DNA of 64,000 nt. Source: Carex sylvatica. Lineage: Eukaryota; Streptophyta; Magnoliopsida; Poales; Cyperaceae. Location: the NCBI GenBank assembly GCA_964058845.1, contig CAXKVR010000044.1:186001-250000 (forward strand), read 5' to 3'. The notes under the pieces are model-generated. The model made no database searches, had not been told where the DNA came from, and saw only the letters and a program-made list of their open reading frames with translations. The position numbers and the translations under genes are program-made. Shown piece by piece: positions 44,801-54,204 of this stretch (positions are counted from its first letter, which is position 1; each line of letters starts with the position of its first letter).

Positions 44801-46061
44801 TCTTGGTCATTTGTGATGGGGCTTGGTTCTGATATTGGTTATTTGGACCTTGATATGGACGATTTTGGTAAATTTGGCCATTCCCTTGGTTCTGGTTGTA
44901 AGTGTTCTGATATGGTCTATTGTAATTGTGCTGATTGTAATTGGGATATTGTGGCAGATTTCTTTTATCCCCTTCATTGTACAATAAAGCATTCACTTGT
45001 TCAACCTGATTTTCCCCTATGGTATAAAATTGGCAAGTCATGGTTATGTGGTCATTATTACCGCAGATATCACAAGGGGGAGTTTGGACAGCTTTTACCT
45101 GTTGCAGTTGTTTGATTGTCACCTGAAGAGAGTCTATCTTGGCTTGCATGGCGGTCATATCATCCACCTTAAGCACGCCAGATGGGGTGTTGGTGTTCCT
45201 TGCATCTCTCGCAGATGTCCATTCTCGCTGGCTGATTGCCATGTCCTCTATCAACTCCATTGCTTCTATCGAGTCTCTATTCGCGATGTTTCCTCCAGCA
45301 GCTGCGTTTAGTTGTGCTTTTGTGGCATATGTGCAACCTGCATAAAAGAACTGGAATAGAAGCCATACATCGATTCCGTGATTTGGGCATAGGCGCAGTA
45401 ATTCTTGCCATCGGTCATACGCCTCACTTAGGGATTCGTTTTCTCCTTGTTTGAAAGTTGTGATCTTCTGTCTAAAGTGTTGCGTCTTGGATGGTGGGAA
45501 ATACTTGCCCAAGAATAACCCTTGCACATCCTGCCATGTTCGCGCCATGGCTGGATTCAACAATCGTAGCCATGTCCTTGCATCATCTGTAAGAGAAAGG
45601 TGAAAACAGTTCAGTTTTAAAGCATCTAATTCCTCACCTCTACCTGCAAATGTTGCACAATGCTCTTCGAATGTGGCCAGATGTTGGTGCGGATCTTCAT
45701 TCAACCTCCCCCCAAACCTGTTCTGTCCTAATAGATGTATCAAGGTAGGCTTCAAATTAGGGTTTGTTCCTCCATGGGCGATATAACCAAATTGCTGACC
45801 CGGCTGCATTCGATTTACGAAATCCCGAATGGGGCGGCGGTCGTTTGGATTCGGTGGATGAACTTGATCATTTGCGCCATAGAGCGGATTATTGTTGAGG
45901 ATTGGCTGATTGTTAGGTGGTGGGTTTTGTGGATGAACTAGATTGTTGCGAGGTGGATCGATTGAGTTGTAGCGTGGATTGTTGATAGGTACATCGAGAT
46001 TAGTAAGGTCAGGGTCTTCTTCGTCCAAGCGTGGCATTCCAAGTTGTCCGTCGAAAGCCAT
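41811..46061 (-). CDS. gag-protease-(RT stub)-Athila ORF fusion protein of element C
   Basis: One uninterrupted frame. ATG at 46061 (MAFDGQLGMPRL) is preferred over an in-frame TTG at 46109 that would give 1432 residues. Counting from that TTG, gag covers about 95-300, a zinc knuckle CDICGNNDHITMTC lies at 345-358, and the protease motif DLGAS at about 678. RT begins with RMCIDYRKLN (about 1025) and stops after LPFIDQMLERL (about 1051). The frame then passes directly into about 380 residues resembling the ATHILA ORF-1 family (HPSRWVDMPTLNELGL, VPTYKGLTIKFLATFEHN, MELLGFPS), with a basic Pro-rich tail. RT catalytic Asp residues, RNase H and integrase are absent. The protein could form particles and cleave itself, but it cannot copy or integrate DNA alone. 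The family match is from memory of conserved motifs. Confidence 0.9.
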   Translation of the reverse strand: MAFDGQLGMPRLDEEDPDLTNLDVPINNPRYNSIDPPRNNLVHPQNPPPNNQPILNNNPLYGANDQVHPPNPNDRRPIRDFVNRMQPGQQFGYIAHGGTNPNLKPTLIHLLGQNRFGGRLNEDPHQHLATFEEHCATFAGRGEELDALKLNCFHLSLTDDARTWLRLLNPAMARTWQDVQGLFLGKYFPPSKTQHFRQKITTFKQGENESLSEAYDRWQELLRLCPNHGIDVWLLFQFFYAGCTYATKAQLNAAAGGNIANRDSIEAMELIEDMAISQREWTSARDARNTNTPSGVLKVDDMTAMQAKIDSLQVTIKQLQQVKAVQTPPCDICGNNDHITMTCQFYTIGENQVEQVNALLYNEGDKRNLPQYPNYNQHNYNRPYQNTYNQNQGNGQIYQNRPYQGPNNQYQNQAPSQMTKMEKMIEGLVESQNKFLTNQTEFSNSLRNLNDRVDLLSTKTKLLETQVAQQAVSSSRPQGQLPGKPENNPREQAHAITLRSGTKYDGPAMPTDDTPSPTTETEPIATIPISEQIEDQSEKPQDKGKAIPTKVSKSEKYVPPHRFIPFPQRLAKTQLDQKYAKFIEHLKKLNITIPFTEAIANMPTYAKFLKEMLSNKKKLEEVETISLNAQCSALFLTKLPPKLKDPGSFTIPCKIGETEFNRCLCDLGASVCLMPKAVYERLGLGELKPTRMSLQLADRSVRYPVGIMEDAIVKIGKFFIPVDFVVVEMEEDTQTPLLLGRDFLITAGATINVRDGKISFQVGDEKVEFNVFKSLQYPSNENDSICRVDVLETIIDEHLDRLMEGEQLDQILEETEEETVLDDENTKIGILHGQARPCIWPCQPLVDSISAVSACMTPEPPKVELKPLPTTLRYEYLGPDETYPVIINAALNQEETDKLLHELKVHRKAIGYTLEDLTGINPNLCMHRILMEDDYKPTIEAQRRLNPNLKEVVKKEIIKLLDADIIYPISDSKWVSPVHVVPKKSGTTVVKGKNDELISTRVVTGWRMCIDYRKLNTATRKDHFPLPFIDQMLERLTFLRNNRDFHPSRWVDMPTLNELGLTGQVELLTQRLFLWDFLCDAVPTYKGLTIKFLATFEHNRETDTVSFIIKNRQYMIYTKQLMELLGFPSTNEGEMNDSCTFQRDLSQDAFKRAICGACPTQKASQIVHPALRYIQRVLAHTIFGRGETQCNFYKPELFYLYCMLRRNNGEMHFMPHFGDHLAKHFQHVATSTRGNGIISCGGIITKIASALRLDLTQDEPIDGPITIDIPTLMHMHLIGRNQVGEGYFSKGPSSVGYALPLTVDTINPHSLPTWLLRNEPTIAIEDAQPAQEQQDGEPQNVGPTNQQLMAYMVQQFEALNQRMDNIENDAQMAHYYAQMAFTQTGMEPSDPPPTPHAERRRRHARRAADQGGHPPP

Positions 46062-46236
46062 CTGTGGAGATGGGGGAGGACAAGATTTCGCTTTGTCTTT
46101 GAGCTTCAAAGTTTGGCTTCTTGTTTGTGGTGCCAGCGCTTTAAAATCTGAGAAAGGGAGAAGAAGATTGAGTAAAAAGAGATAACAGGGAGTAAGGGAA
46201 ATTGGTTTACACGGCCAGACTCACGGTCTACTGGCC

Positions 46237-46238
<2 letters not shown>

Positions 46239-46292
<54 letters not shown>
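46239..46292. repeat. Poly(A)/poly(T) tract of about 53 bp in the leader of C
   Basis: A pure A run on the plus strand (T run on the coding strand) lies between the primer site and the gag start, just beside a GGCC palindrome block at 46208-46238. Its length is likely unstable. Confidence 0.9.
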
Positions 46293-46297
<5 letters not shown>

Positions 46298-46383
46298 CTT
46301 TTTCTGTTTGAAAGCAGGTAAATAAGGAAACAAATAATTAAAAGTACTTTCCTAAAATAAAAACTAGAATCTAGCCTAGTTCC

Positions 46384-46401
46384 CCGGCAACGGCGCCAAA
46401 A
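46384..46401 (-). promoter_or_regulatory. Primer binding site (tRNA-Asp) of element C
   Basis: The minus strand reads TGGCGCCGTTGCCGGGGA next to the 5' LTR, a perfect tRNA-Asp 3' complement. Confidence 0.92.
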
Positions 46402-46406
46402 AGCTT

Positions 46407-47982
46407 GTTCGCGTAATTTGGTATAGATAGTCTCTATAGTTTATACACGTTATCTTTTAAAATTTATAAACCACAATATACAATCAATAGGCAGTTGCAA
46501 GCGCACAACCTATCGTTTGCAGTATTTAGGTATCGATCCAAAGGGAAGTAGGAAATACTAATTTTTACTAAAGTAAACTACTTTTAACATTGAACAATAA
46601 AAGTAAAAAAGGGGGGTTTGATGTAATTTCGTTTTTTAAGAAAATCTAAGATTCGTAACAAAAGCAAGTGAAATTCAGATGTAATTCAATATTAGGGAAG
46701 TCTAGGGGCTATTGGTTTCACTATTCCTTAGTTAATTATGTAGTTATTTTGTTTCTGAATTCATGTTGCATAGATTGGGTTTCTGACCTACGATGTAAGT
46801 TAGCCTATTTTGACTAGATGTTGATACAATTGTTTTGGTTCTATGAGCTAACGTTCCTCTAATTTAGGGCTGTCACAACCTAATTGGGATATTTAACAAA
46901 TACATAAAACCTTTCAATTAACCAGCAATTAATCTACTTTAGGTGCCCAAGTTAGGTTTTAGGGTTTCTCAATTAAGTACATCACCTTATCCTAACCCTT
47001 TATTTCTGTGGTTCTAGATTTGAGAAGAGAATGGTATGTTCAATTCTAAACCCTAAGTTAAATTCTAGCACATAGTAAGGTATTCTCAATTTTTGATCCT
47101 AGCAAATTTAAGTCATAAGACCTAAAAGGGACGTTTCCAATCAAATACACAGATTATGCAATTACTAGAACTAATTAAAATAACAGAAATAAACAATCTC
47201 AACAACAATCATAATCAAGAGGAATAACCAAATAAACTACTTCATTAAACTAAGTTCAAGTACAACCTCAGCCCCTAGAGAGGAATCTACTCTCTCATGG
47301 CTGAGTTAACAAGCATGATTGAAATAAAACCTAAGTAAACAGATTCAGAAAAATGAAAGAAAAGAGTAAACCCTAGTCTTCAGAATTTCTGCCTTCTTGT
47401 TGCTTAGCCCTTCTTCTCCTTTTATGGATTGCTATCTGGATGTGTATGTGGAGAGAGATGATATATGAGATATCAGATAGGAGATAGGAGATCGATTGGG
47501 TGTCTTTATATAACCTCCATATGCATCAGATGAGACATAGGGTCTATATTTGGCATCCATTAACTTGGCAATCAGTTATAACTCCCCAGGTATTTTTCAT
47601 GATTATCCTACGCTCCTGGTGACTCAGGGGATCTATTTTTTGCGTCCACTAACTTGCCAGTTATACACCTTCCAAAAATAACTTTCCAGCCCATTTTACA
47701 CGGCCAGGGATACGGCCTGTCTGGCCGTGGGCTTGGCCGTGATTTTCCTCTGATTGGGCTATTTTCTTCACGGCTGGAAATACGGCCTGGCTGGCCGTGG
47801 GCTTGGCCGTGATTTTCCTCTGTTTGGGCTCTTTGTGCTTGTTTTTCTGTAATTAAAACAACTTGAAAGCAGTAACATATTTCTTGGGTATACTTGTACT
47901 ATAATTAAGCTAAAAACAAGGAATTTGGTGCAATTTATGAAGTAGAACTCTATCCAATAATAGATATAAATTTGGCTTATCA
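46407..47982 (-). repeat. 5' LTR of element C
   Basis: Near-identical partner of 39220-40796. A TATA box (GTTATATAAA on the minus strand) lies at 47505-47514. The palindrome blocks lie at about 47700-47815, close to 175 bp after the LTR start, as in A, B, D and H. Confidence 0.93.
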
Positions 47983-48225
47983 TTTGAAAATATCAAAACT
48001 AATTAAATTTCATGCTTTTTTGAAACTTGTATGATGTAACCAATTTTTTTTAGCTTACATTTAACAATATAATTTAAAAGAAAAAGCTTTTTTTTAAAAT
48101 AATTTTTAGGGAGTAATTTTGTGTAACATTTCTTATTAAAATAATTTATTAAAATAATTTATTAAAATAATTTATAAAATAATTTTGTAGAAGTAATTTA
48201 TTTGTATGGAATTTGTAAGGAATTT
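47983..48225. repeat. Remainder of the fifth CACTA internal repeat unit
   Basis: Starts with the TTTGA duplication and continues AAAATATCAAAACTAATTAA as in the units at 37520-38840. It ends near GGAATTTGTAAGGAATTT, without the hairpin. Confidence 0.88.
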
Positions 48226-48501
48226 TTACCAGATGATACTAAATAGTAACATTAAAAATTGAGAAATTAAAAAATAAGCTTATAAATTTACATATAACGT
48301 GAAAAGAAATAAGTTACAAGAAACATTGAAGAATAACTTGCATGCATGCTTTTCATTGTCTAGTGTTTCAATGCATCCTGAAAAAAGAAAAATTTCTTAA
48401 GTCAGCGATATTAAATAATAATAAATCACATTTTTTATATTTTTATATTTTGACATACCAATAAAAATTTAGGGATTACTGCCAGTGGGAACTTCAATCC
48501 A

Positions 48502-51500
48502 TTATCCTTCGTTATGATCGTTGCGCGTGTGACTTGTCTTGTTATCCTCACCGGTTGGTAAAGATGCCATGCCAGTGGAAAACGGTGGTATCTCATCAAA
48601 ATGATCATACGCTTCTTCGTCTTCGATATAATCAATCCCGATGATACGTCTTTTACCGGAGAGGACAACATGTCTTGAAGGATCGGCCGGATCAGTAACG
48701 TAGAACACTTGCGTGGCTTGTCTTGCAAGTATGAATGGATCATCCTTGTATCCAGCCTTACTGAAATCCACTAGAATAAAACCATCTTCGTCGACTTTAA
48801 CCCCCCTACGGTTATCGACCCATTTACACATAAATAACGGAATGTTAAATTTTCTATAATCTACCTCCCAAATTTCTTCAACAAACCCGTAATATGACAT
48901 TGATGCATGCGATGGTCCGGCACCTTTAGGATCTAACAAATCACTCGAAACGGCTACTAACGTCACTCCACTGTTTTGCACGGTACTCTTTGAGTCTTGA
49001 TTTCTTGTGTAAAATGTGTATCCATTGATGTCATATCCTTGGAAGGTCCTCACGACGTGGACTGGACCAATAGCCAATAATTTCACAGTTTCAGTAATAT
49101 TTTCTCCCTCTGGAGCTTGCACGACTCTCCGTGTAAACCATCATTCAAACTTTTTATTGTGTTCGCTGATTAACCACTTGTCGGATTTCTTAGGATTCTG
49201 TTGCCGCAAGAGAGTCATATGCTCGTCCCAAAAAGGATGAACGTCAGTGAGGTGTTGCAAAACATGAAAATGTGCTAGTGACATCATTGTACTATCGGGC
49301 TCGAATAATTTCGCACCAATTGTGCCTACCCCGTGAAGTCGGCCCTCGTGCCGAGATTTAGGGATGCCTATAGCTTTGACATCATCCATATAATTAGTAC
49401 AAAACTCAATAACCTCTTTGGCAGCATAAGATTTTACAATGCTTCCCTCAGGCCAATATCGATTCCTGACATATGCCTTTAACAATCCCATGTATCTCTC
49501 GAACGGATACATGTACCGCAAGAAAACAGGTCCGCACATCTTAATTTCTCTAATTAGGTGAACAATTAAATGAACCATGATATCAAAAAAAGACGGCGAA
49601 AAATACATTTCAAGACGACAAAGAGTGACAACAACCTCCTTCTGCAGAGCATCTAGCATATCGGGATCACTTACTTTGCAACATATGGCATTAAAGAAAA
49701 AACAAAGCTTCGTTATGGTCTGCCTAACACACTTTGGCAATATGCCCCGAATTGCAACAAGAAGAAGCTGTGTCATTAAAACATGACAGTCGTGAGACTT
49801 CATTCCTGTCAATTTTAAATCTTCCAGTGAAACTAGGTTTTTAATATTCGAAGAATATCCAGATGGAACTTTGACACCATGAAGGCATTCCAATAAGCTT
49901 TTTTTCTCTGCTTTCGACAGCGTATGCATTGCAGGTTTTAGATACGTACAAAATTTTCCATTTTCTCTTTCCTTCTCTGCTGGTTGTAGATCCGACCGTA
50001 TGTTCAGGAATTGCATGTCTTTTCGAGAATTGATACCATCCTTAGTCTTACCCGGAATATTCAATAGTGTTCCAACTAGGCTATCACACACATTTTTAAC
50101 CACATGCATCACATCGAGACAGTGTCGAACATCTAAGTGCTGCCAGTATGGTAAATTCCAGAATATTGACCTCTTCTTCCAACTAATTTTCGGTGCCCCT
50201 TTCTTTCTCACCACCTTTTTTTAAAATTTTCCAAATTGAACTTTGATATCCTTCACTCGCGAATAAACAACTTTATCGGTCAACTGATAATTTACTCTGG
50301 TATTCTCGGTCTTTCCATTGAATTCTTTCTTTCTCTTTCGGTGTGCATGGTTGGCAGGAAGAAATCTACGATGGCCCATGTACACATTTTTAGAGGAATT
50401 AGGTAGCCACACATCGACTGTATCGTCTAGGCAAACAGAGCATGCTTTCTCTCCTTTGACACTGTAACCCGACAAATTTCCATAAGCCGGAAAATCATTA
50501 ATGGCGCAGAAAATCATGGCCCGTAAAGTGAATTTTTTCTTGCTGTATGCATCAAATATCTGCACTCCGGGTTGCCATAATTCTTTTAAATCATCGATCA
50601 ATGGCGCTAGATACACATCTATGTCGTTCCCGGGCTGTTTGGGTCCTGATATGAGCAAGGTCAACATAATGTATTTGCGTTTCATACATAACCAAGGCGG
50701 AAGATTATAAATGCACAATAAAACCGGCCAACTGCTGTGCTTGCTGCTCATGCTACTGTGCGGATTTATTCCATCTGCACTCAGCCCAAGCTTAAGATTT
50801 CTAGGGTCACATCCGAATTCGGGAAACTCTCTGTTAATATTTCTCCACTGAGGAGAATCAGCGGGGTGCCGTAATTTCCCGTCTTTTTTTTCGATTATCG
50901 GCATGCCAACGCAATAATTTCGCATCTTTAGCATTTGAGAACAAACGTTTCAATCTCAGTTTCACGGGGAGGTACCACAATGCTTTTGCCGGAGGCCCTT
51001 TATTCGGTTTGTAATCATCACTTTTATCGCCGGTTAACTGCTTTGGTTTGTAACGTGATGCACCATATTTTGGACACTCGTGAAGATCTTTATACTCGGA
51101 TCGATATAATATACAATCATTTGGACACGCATGTATTCTTTGAACTTCCAAATCCACTGGGCACAATATTTTCTTCGCTTCATAAACATTTGGTGGTATC
51201 TCGTTTCCATCCGGAAGTATTTCTTTTAAAGTTTGTAATAACTCAGTAAAACTTCTATCACTCCAACCGTTAGATGCTTTAAGGTTATACAATTTTAATA
51301 CACCTTTCAATTTTGAAAATTTAGAACAATCAGGATACAATTCCTTATTAGAATCTTCATACAAATTCTCAAATAAACAATACTGCTTATCATTATCAAA
51401 ATTCTCTTCTAAATCACGTAACATTTGATCAAAATTATCACATCTATCTACCACCATATCATCATTTTCTTCGGTATGGTATTCCTGATCCTCAGTACGA

Positions 51501-51790
51501 ACGCATATATCGGTTTCCAATCCCCGTAGATCATTCCCATCATTTCCACCGGTATGGTATTTCTGATGCTCAGTACCAGTACCTATGTCGGTTGACAAAC
51601 TCTCACCGTGCCATAACCAACACTTATATCCTTGCTTGAATCCATGACGGATTAAATGGTTCCTCACTTGGTTCGAGTGCACTCCCCTTATTCGCCATAT
51701 CTTCCGTAGCAACTCTGATAAATTCCTCGACACCTGTCATATATTCATCAGATAGACGTGATACTTCTTACATCCAACTGCGGCCTATCT
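48502..51790 (-). pseudogene. TNP2-like CACTA transposase (TnpD), broken
   Basis: Reading on the minus strand, an exon begins after a splice acceptor at about 51790 with a Transpos_assoc-like start (SWM, then DEYMTGVEEFI), broken by TAA and a frameshift before 51680. The Transposase_21 (TNP2) region follows: LGLSADGINPH (about 50790), SGPKQPGNDIDVYLAPLIDDL (about 50600-50660) and CLDVMHVVKNVCDSLVGT (about 50080-50130). A DUF4218-like region has MKSHDCHVLMTQLL (about 49800) and MYPFERYMGLLKAYVRNRYWPEGS (about 49450-49520). A DUF4216-like region has YGFVEEIWEVDY (about 48870). A frameshift near 50900, TAA at about 50221 and TGA at 49141 break the frame. The enzyme would normally cut and move the element; this copy should not. 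Confidence 0.88.
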
Positions 51791-51888
51791 GCAATTATAA
51801 TAAAACACAATTAATTAAGAACAAGGTTGGGGAGCTTAGTTCTGTTCACAATATGGCTTACATGGGGCCGGGTTACCATCCTATCCCA

Positions 51889-52078
51889 CTCTCTGAATAC
51901 TTTGTCTCAGTAGTGGCCACATGTTAGTCGTGTTTTAGCATTTAAGAAAATTTCGGCAGCATTTCCCCTTAGTTCCCCGAGATTAGGGAAACTAAGTGGA
52001 AATGTTGCCAAAATTTTCTTAAATGCTAAAACACGACTACATGTGGCCACATCCTAAATGAGACAAAGTATTCAGAGA
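51889..52078. mobile_element. 190-bp foldback MITE inside the CACTA
   Basis: CTCTCTGAATACTTTGTCTC at 51889 returns inverted at 52078. Arms of about 85-90 bp are nearly perfect (for example TAGTCGTGTTTTAGCATTTA on the left). A short loop around 51983 separates them. No ORF is present. It sits just upstream of the TNP2 exon, in what would be an intron or leader. Confidence 0.8.
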
Positions 52079-52099
52079 GCAGTCCCAAAATGGGGACTA

Positions 52100-52985
52100 T
52101 TCAAAATTAATCCCTAATGGATTAATTTTGAACGGGTATCATGACCTAAAGGCATTAATAATGCGGTTGTGGCTCATAAGACAGTACTCTAGCTACATAT
52201 CTAACTAATATAAATACATCTCTTACAAAAAAAAAAAACATTAATTAATGCACAAAAATTATTAAACATGAAACTTCTAGGTTGTACTTACAACTTTTTT
52301 GGATGACGGATCGAGTGAGATGAAAATACATCGCTGCACCAAATATCTCAATAATAGCCAATCTACAAAATTAAACCATCGATCGGAACCTAATTAAGAG
52401 ATGTACATAACATGCATGTTATATATCCTATAACTTGAAATAAAAAAAATGCTCATATAGCATATATATAGAAAACTCAAAAGCGTGTGCATGCAAATCT
52501 TGAAATAAGAAGAGATATTCAAACTTATAAAGAAAATCTCCACATATAAAGAATAACTCATATGTAGCTCATATATTAGCTCATATATAGCATATATGCA
52601 TATATATATATATATATGCATGTGCATCCAAGTCTCCACATATAAAAAAAAACTTGAAATGAAAAGATGCTAGGTATTCAAACTTATAATTAAAAGCTTG
52701 TGGAACTAACAAAAGAGCTGAATCAAGGCTATAAGGTTTAGATTTTGAGCGGGCCGGATCATAACTCACTTCTCATATATATATAGGATTTAGGATTTAG
52801 GGTTTGAACCGAATTAATTATAAAGCCAATAAATGGTGCTCTACTAGTAATAACAAACTTGAGAAAAGAGATGATCAAATGTACCTCAGAAAAGAGAAGT
52901 GAGATAGCTGAAGTAATGTAGGGCGAAATAACTGCTGCGCTAATTAAGAGAGGCGATAGAGGAAGAGAAACGAGATTCTGACAAT
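52100..52985. other. AT-rich non-coding region upstream of TNP2
   Basis: No convincing gene. It contains (AT)n-like stretches and a partly repeated block (CTCCACATATAAA at about 52537 and 52632). It probably represents 5' introns or leader and promoter of the TNP2 gene. Confidence 0.5.
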
Positions 52986-52989
52986 AATG

Positions 52990-53175
52990 GGACCGAATTA
53001 ACTTTTCATATGCACTATTAGGATCGGTTGTTTATAAAAACCGATCCTGATAGTATCAGGATCGGTTGCTCTAAACAACTGATCCTGATAGTTCAATTAT
53101 CAGGATCGGTTTTTATAAACAACCGATCCTGATAGTATCAGGATTAGTTTTTATAAACAACCGATCCTAAAAGTA
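52990..53175. repeat. CACTA right motif array, inner part
   Basis: Facing copies of ATCAGGATCGGTT and AACCGATCCTGAT separated by short TTTATAAA spacers. The motif differs at one base from the left-side form (CAGG instead of CTGG). Confidence 0.88.
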
Positions 53176-53410
53176 TATTTCTTAAAAAATAACCAAAAAT
53201 TGATACTAAAAAAATATTCCTTAAAAATTGATACTAAAAAAATATTCCTTAAAAATTGATACTAAAAAGAATTATTTCTTAAAAATTGATACTAAAAAGA
53301 ATTATTTCTTAAGTTATCTTATAAATTATTTTTTAAATTATTTTAATAAATTATATTAGATAAAAAATTCGGGCCTAATCCTTATATCAAATAAAAAATT
53401 CTGGCATAAT
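53176..53410. repeat. AT-rich stretch with short tandem repeats
   Basis: AAAAATTGATACTAAAAA units of about 29-32 bp repeat four times between 53205 and 53310. No gene. Confidence 0.7.
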
Positions 53411-53499
53411 TCAAATAAACTTGAAATTCGATAGAGCTTTTGGCAAACTGAAAGAAGAAAGATTTAAATTTTCAGAGAATAACATTAAAAAAGTAATTA

Positions 53500-53743
53500 C
53501 TTGATTAAACGGACAGTACATGAGATTGAAGCAAATTGAGCACTTCAGGAAGTCGGTATGGATTGTGGCTATATCTCTTTCTTCTCTAATATCATTTTGA
53601 GGAGATGTAGGGTTCAAAGTCTTTCCACCCTTGGTTTTACTCTGAGATGGAGAATTCAAAGTCTTTCCTCCCTTGATTTTACTCTGAGAAGACGGAGGAT
53701 TCGAAGTCTTTTCTCCTTCGTTAGCCTTTCTCCGCTTAGCCAT
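53500..53743 (-). pseudogene. Captured gene fragment, possibly first exon of a SINA-like E3 ligase
   Basis: ATG at 53743 opens MAKRRKANEGEK, followed by repeated SQSK-x-KGGKTLN units and then a sequence containing LKCSICFNLMYCP, ending at CAA|GTAATT, a good splice donor at about 53503. The basic start, the low-complexity linker, the CxxC (RING-like) half-motif and the exon end before the Gln-Cys position resemble the first exon of plant SINA-like RING proteins. The rest of the RING and the SINA domain are absent. It lies between the CACTA subterminal arrays, where captured fragments are often found. The family is a tentative guess. Confidence 0.4.
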
Positions 53744-53929
53744 TTCGCCTTCGCCTTATGCGTTTATTAATGTTATGATCTGATTAGATTTGTAAACAAC
53801 GGTATGTGCTAGATTCGGGCAATTTTGTATAACTCATATGTTTATTCTATGGAATCAAAAAAAATTATATCTTTCTAGTTTCTTAAAAAAATCTATTACT
53901 TTAAAAAAAAAACTACAATCTGTTAACTA

Positions 53930-54176
53930 TCAGGATCAGTTGTTTATAAAAACCGATCCTGATAGTTAGTTGTTTCTGATAGTTAAACTATCAGGATCAG
54001 TTGTTTATAAAAACCGGTCCTGATAGTATCAGGATCAGTTGTTTAGAACAACTGATCAGGATCAGTTGTTTATAAAAACTGATCTAATTAACCATTAGGA
54101 TCGATTTTGTTCAAAGAACCGATTCAGATAGATATTAGTATCGGTTGTTTCATATAGCCGATCCAGATAGGCCAAT
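53930..54176. repeat. CACTA right subterminal array, outer part
   Basis: Multiple ATCAGGATCAGTT / AACCGATCCTGAT copies run up to the terminal repeat. Several show G-to-A changes (GATCAGTT for GATCGGTT), consistent with CpG decay. Confidence 0.88.
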
Positions 54177-54201
54177 CCTGATTCCATATTTTCCACTAGT
54201 G
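54177..54201 (-). repeat. CACTA right terminal inverted repeat
   Basis: Reverse complement begins CACTAGTGGAAAATATGGAA and matches 32541-32565 with one mismatch. ATT follows at 54202-54204. Confidence 0.95.
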
Positions 54202-54204
54202 ATT

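Larger units (their letters stand above)
39220..47982 (-). mobile_element. Element C: young non-autonomous Athila-type Ty3/gypsy element
   Basis: Two near-identical LTRs (39220-40796 and 46407-47982) flank an internal region with a tRNA-Asp primer site at the right, so the element reads on the minus strand. TTTGA duplications lie at 39215-39219 and 47983-47987. By eye the LTRs differ by about four substitutions and one single-base indel in 1576 bp, indicating a recent insertion. The internal region has one long ORF but no RT catalytic core, RNase H or integrase. Confidence 0.95.
32541..54201 (-). mobile_element. CACTA (En/Spm) transposon, 21.7 kb, degenerate
   Basis: Ends CACTAGTGGAAAATAT... 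at 32541 and the reverse complement at 54201 match over 25 bp with one mismatch. The 3-bp duplication ATT flanks both (32538-32540 and 54202-54204). Subterminal arrays of GGATCGGTT/AACCGATCC lie at both ends. Two minus-strand genes are present: a TNP2-like transposase (48502-51790) and a Transposase_24/Ulp1-type gene (33065-36287). Element C (8763 bp) is nested inside, so the CACTA itself was about 12.9 kb. The transposase is broken by stops and frameshifts. Confidence 0.95.

Noticed and set aside
43753..45454. Plus-strand ORFs of 60-130 codons across 43.4-45.5 kb
   Set aside because: They are antisense shadows of the long minus-strand fusion ORF of element C.
46106..46333. ORF with a run of Phe residues
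   Set aside because: It is the poly(A)/poly(T) tract in the leader of element C.
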